64,000 nucleotides of DNA from contig NZ_BQUV01000006.1 of assembly GCF_022835695.1 (NCBI RefSeq), forward strand, positions 310,001 through 374,000, in the 5' to 3' direction. Positions 26,748 to 34,350 of this stretch are shown piece by piece. A model generated the notes under the pieces. That model saw nothing but the letters and a program-made list of their open reading frames with translations. It made no database searches and was not told the DNA's origin. Position numbers and translations under genes: made by a program. Numbering within the stretch: the first letter of the stretch is position 1; every line of letters begins with the position of its first letter. The DNA is from Bradyrhizobium sp. Ce-3 (GTDB lineage: Bacteria > Pseudomonadota > Alphaproteobacteria > Rhizobiales > Xanthobacteraceae).

Positions 26748-28214
26748 TCACTCTCTGAAAACGTTCGGCGCTTCCTTGAACGGTTCTCCAAGATGCATGC
26801 CTGTGCCGTCGATGGAAAATCGTCTGATCTCCTTGGCATGCTCGCTGCCGCGCATCTTCAGCACCATCAAGCCGCGGTGCATGGTTTCCCGTTCTTGGAT
26901 GTATCGCAGCAAGATAATCGAATCGGTCATGGTTGAGATGTGCTGTTCACTCGCGCTCTCGCCGCCGAGCAGCGACTTGCTTGTTGCGGTGCAGAGACCG
27001 GCGATCTCCCGCTTCTTGATGAAGGACGTCAAACTGATCAAGAACTCGCGGAAGCCGGTTTCAGGGGCGATGCGCTCCAGCGCCGATAGGCTGTCGACAG
27101 CGATACGGTTGGGCTTGAATTCATCGACCATACCCTGGATCGTCAGCAGGTGATCGGGCAGGCCTTGCGCCTCGGGGTAGAGGCTGACGACCTTCAGTTT
27201 GCCGTCGGCCTCCATGCGCGCGAAATCGGCACCCCAGCCGCTGGCGTTGCGGAACAGCTGACCGCGGCTTTCCTCGTAGCCGAACATGATGACCTTTTCT
27301 CCTGCCTCAACTCCGCCGGACACGAAATTGGTCACCAGGAGCGTCTTGCCCGTGCCCGTCGCCCCGCTGACGAGCGTCACGCTGTCGCGGAAGAAGCCGC
27401 CGCCGCACATCTCGTCGATATCGACGTTGCCGCTCGTGACCCGCAATGTGCTCGAGTGCTGCTCCAGGCGAAGCGACGACAACGGTATAGCCACCACGCC
27501 TCGCCCGCCGAGCAGCGTGAATGGCGCTTCACCCTCGACGTGGTGGCTACCACGCATTTTTAGGACCTCGATCGTGCGGCGACGCTTTTCACGATAGAGC
27601 ACGTTCCGCAAGATGATCACGTTATCCGCGACGAATTCCTCAAGCCGGTGGCGGGTAATCTCGCCGTATTCGCTGTTGCGCTCCGCCGTCATCAATACGG
27701 TAAGTCCCGTCTTCTTCAGTGCGGTACTTATGTGAAACAGCTCACGACGCAATATCTTCGGATCGCCGATAAAGTGATCGAACAGTTGAGTGAGTGAGTC
27801 GAGAACCACCCGCCGCGCATTGACACTCTTGGCGGCGTGCTGGATCCGCGACAACAATCCTGCGAGGTCGAAGTCGCCGATCACGAGTTCATCATTCGCC
27901 GGCGGACTGGCATCGACGAAGGCGAGACGGCCTTCCTTCTTCCACCTTGCCAAGTCCCAGCCGAAGCCGCTCATATTGGCCTGAATGTCAGCGGGCGGCT
28001 CCTCGAACGTCACCAAGACACCGTTTTCGTCGAACTGAGTGATGCCGTGAGCGAGAAATTGGGTCGCGAACACAGTCTTGCCGCTGCCGGGCGTACCGCC
28101 GACCACGGTGGTGCGTGCCCGTGGCAGCCCGCCCATGACCAATTCATCGAATGCTTCGACGCCAGTCTTGACCCGCTCCAGGACGCCTGTGATCTCCATT
28201 TCCTCAGTGCTCAT
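26748..28214 (-). CDS. kaiC: KaiC, clock-type double RecA ATPase/kinase
   Basis: 488 residues with two RecA/KaiC domains. CI Walker A GGTPGSGKT (39-47) with catalytic EE at 71-72; CII Walker A GATGTGKT (284-291) with EE at 314-315. The CII phosphorylation site is kept: HISTMTD gives S427 and T428, matching the Ser-Thr pair of cyanobacterial KaiC. ATPase, autokinase and autophosphatase activity are expected. It overlaps kaiB by 4 bases. No kaiA is nearby, as in Rhodopseudomonas-type systems, where KaiBC gives a weak hourglass-like timer. Confidence 0.95.
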   Translation of the reverse strand: MSTEEMEITGVLERVKTGVEAFDELVMGGLPRARTTVVGGTPGSGKTVFATQFLAHGITQFDENGVLVTFEEPPADIQANMSGFGWDLARWKKEGRLAFVDASPPANDELVIGDFDLAGLLSRIQHAAKSVNARRVVLDSLTQLFDHFIGDPKILRRELFHISTALKKTGLTVLMTAERNSEYGEITRHRLEEFVADNVIILRNVLYREKRRRTIEVLKMRGSHHVEGEAPFTLLGGRGVVAIPLSSLRLEQHSSTLRVTSGNVDIDEMCGGGFFRDSVTLVSGATGTGKTLLVTNFVSGGVEAGEKVIMFGYEESRGQLFRNASGWGADFARMEADGKLKVVSLYPEAQGLPDHLLTIQGMVDEFKPNRIAVDSLSALERIAPETGFREFLISLTSFIKKREIAGLCTATSKSLLGGESASEQHISTMTDSIILLRYIQERETMHRGLMVLKMRGSEHAKEIRRFSIDGTGMHLGEPFKEAPNVFRE

Positions 28215-28495
28215 GCCTCGTCCTCTTGATCGATACCGAGAAACTCAAGAACTCGCACCGTGTCACTGAGGTCGCCGACAATGCGTCGGGTACGGACCGA
28301 ATCTTCGTAGGAGAGGGTCGGCGTGGCGATGATTCGCGCGCTTTCTGCGAGCTCCGGCCGATCGAGCACGTCGATGATCTCGACATCCCATCCGTGGGCG
28401 CCGATGGACTCCCGCAAACGCTCAAGATTCTGTTGGGCCCGGCGTGAACTAGCGGAATTGCCGGCGATATAGAGTCGAAGCAAGCGTGCGGCCAC
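28211..28495 (-). CDS. kaiB: KaiB-like protein
   Basis: 94 residues: RLLRLYIAGNSASSRRAQQNLERL, GWDVEIIDVLDRPELAESARIIATPTL and RRIVGDLSDTVRVLEFLGI. This is a KaiB/thioredoxin-fold protein with the LYIAG opening and the IIATPTL cis-proline segment. KaiB proteins bind the KaiC ring and alter its phosphorylation. Its stop overlaps the kaiC start (ATGA), so the two are coupled. Confidence 0.93.
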   Translation of the reverse strand: MAARLLRLYIAGNSASSRRAQQNLERLRESIGAHGWDVEIIDVLDRPELAESARIIATPTLSYEDSVRTRRIVGDLSDTVRVLEFLGIDQEDEA

Positions 28496-28672
28496 GGAGG
28501 CATTGCCTTATCTTCTGACCGTCGGCCCAATGGCTGCAGCGCCGCGCAACGGCACTGCAGCATTCGAGTTACGGAGCTCCCAGTGAACACCATGAACCAG
28601 TTGAGGGAACAACAAGCACCGGTCGTGCGCAAGAGAGCGAAAAATACCAAAGTACTAGTATGCCTGCAGTCG

Positions 28673-29404
28673 CTAAAGCGCCTGCAGGTCGGACGGCGGC
28701 CGGCGACTTCGTCTGTTACGCAAGCTCTCAGCGGTGATGCCGCGCTCGCGGACCCAGAGTATCGCGGCACTTCGCCGGTTGACCCCAATCTTGCGGTAAA
28801 GCGACGCGATGTGGTTGCGCACGGTATTGTGGGAAACCTTGAGGTCCGCGCTCATCTCAAGGTCGCTCTTGCCTTGGCAGATCAACCCTAGAATCTCTTT
28901 TTCGCGATCGGTCAGAACGTCGAGCTCCTGCATCGCAGGGGCGGAAGATGCAAAGCGCAATGTCTTAAGTCGATCGATAACGCTGCGCGCGAATGACGAG
29001 GTATCGGCCAGGACTGACTCCATCGCGGTCATAACTTCGCGTTCAGTGGATTGACGCTCCTGAATCACGCAGACCAGAGTTGATATTCCTCTAATGTTCA
29101 GGGTTTCGGCGGATATCAAACAGTCGACGGCGTCGCTGCTCTCTCGGAGTGGCAGCTCGAACTGCTTCATCTCCCCGTCGAAGCGGCTTTGAGCCGTGCG
29201 GTCCATTCCGACCATTCGGCCGCTGGCATCAACGAATATTACTCCGCCGCAAATTGCGGAAATGATTCGTTCCAATCGCGCGTGCCCGCGCGCATCATCA
29301 CTCACCACCTGGTCCATGACTGGTTCCCTGTGTTGCTGATCGGTCAATTCGGGTTGGGTTGCCCCGTCAACGTGCGGAGGGTGGATCTGGTTCCTCTTGA
29401 CCAA
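28673..29404 (-). CDS. LuxR-type regulator with N-terminal PAS-like domain
   Basis: 243 residues (an ATG at 29317 would give 214). The N-terminal part is PAS-like (IISAICGGVIFVDASGRMVGMDRTAQSRF). The C-terminal part is a LuxR helix-turn-helix: LTDREKEILGLICQGKSDLEMSADLKVSHNTVRNHIASLYRKIGVNRR. No receiver is seen, so the PAS part probably gives the signal. It lies 177 bases upstream of kaiB on the same strand and could control that operon (inference). Confidence 0.9.
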   Translation of the reverse strand: MVKRNQIHPPHVDGATQPELTDQQHREPVMDQVVSDDARGHARLERIISAICGGVIFVDASGRMVGMDRTAQSRFDGEMKQFELPLRESSDAVDCLISAETLNIRGISTLVCVIQERQSTEREVMTAMESVLADTSSFARSVIDRLKTLRFASSAPAMQELDVLTDREKEILGLICQGKSDLEMSADLKVSHNTVRNHIASLYRKIGVNRRSAAILWVRERGITAESLRNRRSRRPPSDLQAL

Positions 29405-29740
29405 ATACCTAGTAGTTTTGCGTCATTTTATGCAGCCGGGGGAACCTTCCCGGCGCTATTTGCGTGGTCGATCAAGACACGACACAGGGCTCGATGTGCA
29501 TCGCAAGTCAGCCCTGCCTCGAGTTTCCTACCAATTGCGCGCGATCGCCTCCCCAGCCACAAATGCCGCTGCCGATTGCCCGCCTTCCATGCCGAATTTG
29601 CTGGTCGGAAATCTCTTCGACTGCACGTCCTGAATGCATTCCCGTTTGCGTATAGGAAAACGTTGGTCGAAAGCTTACCGCAGCGCGGTAAGCGACGCTT
29701 TCCGCACACGGCCCGTCGGCAGCCACGACCGCGTCACATC
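29405..29740. other. Intergenic stretch with one strong hairpin
   Basis: No gene recognised. A perfect 9-bp inverted repeat GCTTACCGC (29673-29681) / GCGGTAAGC (29685-29693) with a 3-base loop lies 48 bases past the TniQ-like fragment on the minus strand and could be the old terminator of that operon. This region is also where the left boundary of the transposon module may fall. Confidence 0.45.
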
Positions 29741-29950
29741 CTAATTGCCCTTTCCGTGGAAGCGCGCGACTTCGGGTCTTCTGACAGCCATGCGGCGCAG
29801 ATATACGGTGGGATCCGCCGCGGCGATCACGGTATCCTTCTTCGTCAGGTCGGCGATAATATCGTCGGGCATCATCGGTTGGCTCGCCTTCCTGATGATT
29901 GCAACGATCTCACCATCCACGATGTCGTGGTAGCTCGCTTGGCGAAGATC
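29741..29950 (-). pseudogene. C-terminal fragment of a second TniQ-like gene
   Basis: The fragment reads RQASYHDIVDGEIVAIIRKASQPMMPDDIIADLTKKDTVIAAADPTVYLRRMAVRRPEVARFHGKG and stops. The intact TniQ-like protein has RQASYHDIVDDEVVAMIRKANQPMTPDDI and VYLRRMAIRRPEVVRFHGKGYWDAG at the same place near its C-terminus. The DNA is similar too (about four in five bases by eye). Only about 70 residues remain and the N-terminal 700 are missing. Confidence 0.85.
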
Positions 29951-30158
29951 GGGGCGAAAAGACAACGAACCCTTCGCCAGCGATGGCGTGGGAGTTCCGT
30001 AGCGAGACTCTCATGAAAGCCCATGTTTGCAGGGTTCGGGAGATTAGGGCCTTGCCGTCGTCCAGCTTGTCTCCTTAACGCGTCTTAGTTGGAGTGCTCG
30101 AAGGATGGTTGCGTGGACTTGAATGCTTCGCGACCCAGTCCTTGAAGTCCCCCTCGCT

Positions 30159-30526
30159 TCAATCGCCGGACGCCAACTCGACCATCGCATCGGCGGTTTC
30201 CTCTCGAGGAGGGGCGAACTCGATCTCGTTTAGATTCAACAAGGAGCGGACGACCATCAGAGCCGTTCTTTTATTGCCATCAACGAAAGTATTGCCATCA
30301 ACGAAAGGATGCGAACGAATGATACCAGACGCGACGGCGACCGCCGCATCAACTATCGACTCCGTCATATCGACGGAGTGCCTCCGTAGGTCAGACAAAA
30401 ATCTGCACGCCCAATTGCTCCCTCGAGAAGCGCCCTGTCGCGCACCCCGGCGGCGCCTCCGTACTGGGTGATCAGCATATCGTGCAACAGCATGATCTCT
30501 CTTGCTGTTAGTGGCTTGAACTCCAT
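30159..30526 (-). pseudogene. Broken Doc-type (Fic fold) toxin
   Basis: From ATG 30526 the frame gives MEFKPLTAREIMLLHDMLITQYGGAAGVRDRALLEGAIGRADFCLTYGGTPSI, then TGA. The other frame continues VDAAVAVASGIIRSHPFVDGNTFVDGNKRTALMVVRSLLNLNEIEF. Joined, this is a Doc toxin, which phosphorylates EF-Tu. Two defects are visible: a frameshift near 30370, and an 18-base tandem duplication (ATTGCCATCAACGAAAG repeated at about 30273-30308) that adds six residues inside the catalytic HPFxxGNKR motif. Confidence 0.85.
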
Positions 30527-30532
30527 AGCTAT

Positions 30533-30775
30533 TCACGTCACCGATCGACAATTCGCGGAAAGCATGTCATGCTCCTCCATGAAGGAAAGAGCGTCGGAAA
30601 CGATTTTTCCCATTCGGCTGTCGTCCGGAATGAGCACGACAGCTCCAGGTACCGGGGTGGCAATGAGATGTTCCCCTCGGCTGACGCCCAAATGCTCGAG
30701 TGTCGGCTTCGGAAGGATCACTCCGCTGGGATCGCCAATGGCGCGGACGCTAAGAGTTGTAGCCTTGTTCGCGAT
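30533..30775 (-). pseudogene. AbrB-type antitoxin, damaged start
   Basis: The frame reads IANKATTLSVRAIGDPSGVILPKPTLEHLGVSRGEHLIATPVPGAVVLIPDDSRMGKIVSDALSFMEEHDM, an AbrB/MazE-like antitoxin fold. No start codon lies in frame: the only ATG (30785, in a good ribosome context GGAGGATG) is out of frame by one base. A GTG inside (30721) would give a shortened 62-residue product. It lies just upstream of the broken Doc gene, as an antitoxin should. Confidence 0.7.
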
Positions 30776-30808
30776 ATTGATTGATCATCCTCCACGTTAC
30801 AATCTACA

Positions 30809-33181
30809 TTATAATGCGTTCTCGCGGCCTATCAATCGAGCCCGGGGCGCCACATATCCGGCAGGTGTCCAGGGCCGACCCGCATCCCAATAGCCCTTGC
30901 CGTGGAATCGCACGACCTCTGGTCTTCTGATTGCCATACGGCGCAGATAGACGACGGGGTCGGCAGCGGCGATCACAGCACCCTTCTTCGTCAGGCCCGC
31001 GATGATGTCGTCGGGCGTCATCGGTTGGTTCGCCTTCCTGATCATTGCCACGACCTCATCGTCCACGATGTCATGGTAGCTCGCCTGGCGCTCGATAGAA
31101 AAAACACGCCCCATGAAGGAGCGCTGGCGAAGCCACCAACCAGCGCCAACGATGTAGACGAAATCCTGCTTCTCCTCGTTCATGGTGGTGTAGAAGAAGG
31201 CATCTTGGTCGGACGGGCCGATCCGGATCTTCTTGCGGAGCAGCGTGAGAATTTCCTTGGACTCAATGGGGCGCTTTGCCTTATCGAGGATGCGCCGCGT
31301 CTCGTCGATCACAGCCTGGCGCGCGGGCGGCGGCATTTCGAGTGAAACTTCGCCCGCCTTCAGACGATCAAGGAATGGCTCCACTTCGGCGCGCAGGTAA
31401 CCCGAGTTCAGGCATTGGGCCAGCTTCTTGTCAGGCTTGAACCCGGCGCGCTCGATCTGATCCTTCAGTGTCGGGAAGAAGCCGCCGACGCGCTCGCGGA
31501 TCTCTCCCATCATGATGAACTTTCGTGCGAACGCCTCCACCTGCTTTGCCGGCAATGCCTTTGCGCCCTTCTCCAAGCCGGCAAACATGCCGATGGTTAT
31601 CGCTCGGCTCAGTCCACGCGAATTTAGCCGCATCAATCGCGCTGCAGCGGCGAACGGTATCATTTCATTGGTCGACGGTTTGACCGCAACCTCCAACTCG
31701 CTCTCATCGATGAGCAGCCCGCGCAGGCCATTGCCGCCCTTCAAGCGCTCCCGAACTTGCAACTTGCCGTCGAGAATGAGGCGCACGCAGCCACCAATCG
31801 TGGCGACACGACCACGCCCGAGACTGGAGATGGGCAGCAACGATGTCGAAGCCTTGACGACGACCGGTGCGCCGCCGGCAAGTCCATCCAGCAGGGCATC
31901 AACGTCGGCAGGACGGAACACGAAGACGTGGCGCTGGCCGCCGCCATTGACCGCCGGCACCAGCGAACCGTTGCCCATGATCTCGCGCATCGGTCGCAAG
32001 CCGATCCCAAGACGCTTCTGGGTCTCTTCCTGAGAAAGCGCCCCCTTCAGGTCACGCGCGATCCGCTCAACTTCCTCGATGGGAAAGGATAGCTGACTTC
32101 CAGAACGCTTTTCGGTCCGGATAAGACCGAGCGCCAGACCAATGTTCTTCATCGCAAAGACGGACGTCCCCGCTTTTGCGGCAGCTGCCTTGAGCGAAAG
32201 CTTTCGACGCGCTTGATCGGTAAGCTTACCGAGCCTGGCCTTCGGCACCACCGGAAAACGGGCTGCCCCATGCAGGAGGAAAGCTTCCGCCAGGAGCGGG
32301 GAGAATTTTACGCCTCGTTTATGATTGAACCAGTGGTAAAGCCAACCGTAGCAGTGGCCGAAGCCCCGATCCTGGTCACCTCCTTGGGCTATATAGCCGT
32401 CGTAGATGCGGGTTAGCACTTCGTCTAGTTTACCGTCCGCGAGAGCTTCGAACCCGCGCGCCTGTACCTGCCCGAGCGGAATGCCTAGCGACTTTGCCGA
32501 ACGCCATGCGAGGCTGTAACCCTCGCAGGCTGAACCGATGCGCTCCAAAGTCTTGAATACGTCGGCCACCTCGAGCGCATCAAGCACAGCGACACGTTCT
32601 GACGATCCTATACCGAAGCGCGACAGAATGTATGCGTCCGACCGCAGCACCTTGGCGTCGGCCTGCCGGCGATCGAACCGATGGCGGTCCTGTGCGCCGC
32701 AATGCGTACAGATCGACACGCCGGCGTCACGCCAACTAAGTTCGGCGCCGCATGGGCATGCGCTGACTAGTTCCAATCGATGCCGCGGACACGCGGATAC
32801 CGGAACGAGATCCCACCAGAACCGATGGTGATCGGATTCGACGATACACGCGGGGCAGAGCCTGCGAACGCCGAAGTGTAGATACTTATTGACCACATGG
32901 CCGCGCAGCACCAGCTTGTTGTCCTCCCTGAGAACGGGACTGTTTGCAAGAAGCGTCGCAGTCGTCGTTCTCGCTTCGGATGCGAGCCGCTGGATGTGCT
33001 CGTGGACACCACGGGCGACGCCGGCACGCCGGACACCCACGTCAACGACGGTGCTGTCCGTCGAGGGATGACCGTTCTCTTCAGCCAAGCGCAGCAGAAA
33101 GCCGAGCGCGCTTTCCTCGGACCGCACTTGGTCCCAGGCATAGAGCCCGATCGGTCGCCGAAGCGATGTCCCCAGCATCAA
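30809..33181 (-). CDS. tniQ: TniQ/TnsD-like target-selection protein, 790 aa
   Basis: TniQ domain at about 1-300 with paired zinc motifs: LCPACIVESDHHRFWWDLVPVSACPRHRLELVSACPCGAELSW and CTHCG. The N-terminus is typical (IGLYAWDQVRSEESALGFLLRLAEENG, a variant of the ExxxSWLxRLA opening). The remaining 490 residues include helical and DNA-binding-looking segments and a C-terminal YHDIVDDEVVAMIRKANQPMTPDDII winged-helix-like domain. The great length suggests a TnsD-like role: binding a fixed attachment site and recruiting TnsC. It overlaps tnsC by 4 bases (ATGA). A degraded copy of its C-terminus lies beyond it at 29741. Confidence 0.9.
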   Translation of the reverse strand: MMLGTSLRRPIGLYAWDQVRSEESALGFLLRLAEENGHPSTDSTVVDVGVRRAGVARGVHEHIQRLASEARTTTATLLANSPVLREDNKLVLRGHVVNKYLHFGVRRLCPACIVESDHHRFWWDLVPVSACPRHRLELVSACPCGAELSWRDAGVSICTHCGAQDRHRFDRRQADAKVLRSDAYILSRFGIGSSERVAVLDALEVADVFKTLERIGSACEGYSLAWRSAKSLGIPLGQVQARGFEALADGKLDEVLTRIYDGYIAQGGDQDRGFGHCYGWLYHWFNHKRGVKFSPLLAEAFLLHGAARFPVVPKARLGKLTDQARRKLSLKAAAAKAGTSVFAMKNIGLALGLIRTEKRSGSQLSFPIEEVERIARDLKGALSQEETQKRLGIGLRPMREIMGNGSLVPAVNGGGQRHVFVFRPADVDALLDGLAGGAPVVVKASTSLLPISSLGRGRVATIGGCVRLILDGKLQVRERLKGGNGLRGLLIDESELEVAVKPSTNEMIPFAAAARLMRLNSRGLSRAITIGMFAGLEKGAKALPAKQVEAFARKFIMMGEIRERVGGFFPTLKDQIERAGFKPDKKLAQCLNSGYLRAEVEPFLDRLKAGEVSLEMPPPARQAVIDETRRILDKAKRPIESKEILTLLRKKIRIGPSDQDAFFYTTMNEEKQDFVYIVGAGWWLRQRSFMGRVFSIERQASYHDIVDDEVVAMIRKANQPMTPDDIIAGLTKKGAVIAAADPVVYLRRMAIRRPEVVRFHGKGYWDAGRPWTPAGYVAPRARLIGRENAL

Positions 33182-34350
33182 TCGCGCCCTGCGATGGCGT
33201 CGCTGACGCGCCGGCGCGAGCGTTTGCTCATATGCCGCTCAAGTTGCTTCTTGGCGAGTCCGGTCGAGACTAGCTTCTTCTGCCTTATCGAGCCGAAGCC
33301 AGCGTCCACCGATGGAAACTCCATCAAGAACCAGTTGTCCTTGTCGTCGCATTGACTTGATTCGCGATAGGCTTCCGCGAAGTGGCTCTTGTTGATCCAT
33401 GCCGATCCATCGTAGATGGCCAAAGTCGCGGCCTCATAGATCAGCGGCATGATCCTGCCGATGAAGCCGCCACCCGCTTGGTGGATCCGCAGTGCCATAT
33501 CTGGCGTTGAAAGCTTTGATGGTTTGTCGAAGGGCAACACGCAATCGGCGGCATCCCTGCGATCGATCAGGGCCATCAACTCGCGGAATTCCGTCGGTTC
33601 CTGCACCTCGTCACCGACGATATTGCCCTTCTTGTCAAGCTCTGGATAATCATTAACCGTGCATCGAAACGGCTCGAGCACCACCTTCTTTTTGACGAGC
33701 CGGTCGAGCTGGTCGTTGGCGGTCGCCAGATCCAGCGCATGGGTCAGACCGACGCACACCACCTGGACCCGCGATTTGATCAGCAACTTGAACACGTCGC
33801 CCGCATCATAAGTGTTCATATTTCCCTCGACGATGTGCTGCGCCTCGTCGAAGATAATCATCTTGATGCCCTGCCTCTTCACGGCCTTGTTGACACGAAT
33901 CTGGGCCTCACCGAATTTGAAGCCGGCGGGCAAATTCACCTGGATGGCGTCGGCCGTGTCTCCGAGGAATGAATTGAAGGTCGTGTTCTTGCCGACGTAA
34001 ACGACCGCGATCGGACGTTTGATTCCCTTCTCGGTCTCATGGACGATGGGACGTAGATCCGTGCCGGCGATCTCGGGCCGTGACCATGTCCCAGAGGGAT
34101 CCTCGGCGCGCAGCTCCTCGTAAATGCGATCCGTAAAGAGGCGAACGCCGGTGGTCTTGCCTACGCCCGTCTCCCCCACAATGAAGGCACCGTCGCCTTC
34201 AGGCCCAGTTCCGGCGGTGTCGAACAGCCGAAACAGCCGTTGATCGATCCGCTGGGAATCCGCCGTCTCGAACATACGCTGCTTCAGGTACGCGACGCGG
34301 TCTCTCGGCTTCCAATCCGCGAATTTCTTCGGCTTCTGCATTCCGTTCAT
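33178..34350 (-). CDS. tnsC: TnsC/TniB-like AAA+ ATPase
   Basis: 390 residues. Walker A GETGVGKTTG at about 58-67, Walker B MIIFDEAQH at about 163-171, sensor region VVCVGLTHAL. The N-terminal WKPRDRVAYLKQRMFETADSQRIDQRLFRLFD is the TniB/TnsC type. These ATPases form filaments on target DNA and link the target selector (TniQ/TnsD) with the transposase. It overlaps tnsB upstream and tniQ downstream by 4 bases each, so all are coupled. The last 20 residues are very basic (KQLERHMSKRSRRRVSD). Confidence 0.93.
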   Translation of the reverse strand: MNGMQKPKKFADWKPRDRVAYLKQRMFETADSQRIDQRLFRLFDTAGTGPEGDGAFIVGETGVGKTTGVRLFTDRIYEELRAEDPSGTWSRPEIAGTDLRPIVHETEKGIKRPIAVVYVGKNTTFNSFLGDTADAIQVNLPAGFKFGEAQIRVNKAVKRQGIKMIIFDEAQHIVEGNMNTYDAGDVFKLLIKSRVQVVCVGLTHALDLATANDQLDRLVKKKVVLEPFRCTVNDYPELDKKGNIVGDEVQEPTEFRELMALIDRRDAADCVLPFDKPSKLSTPDMALRIHQAGGGFIGRIMPLIYEAATLAIYDGSAWINKSHFAEAYRESSQCDDKDNWFLMEFPSVDAGFGSIRQKKLVSTGLAKKQLERHMSKRSRRRVSDAIAGRD

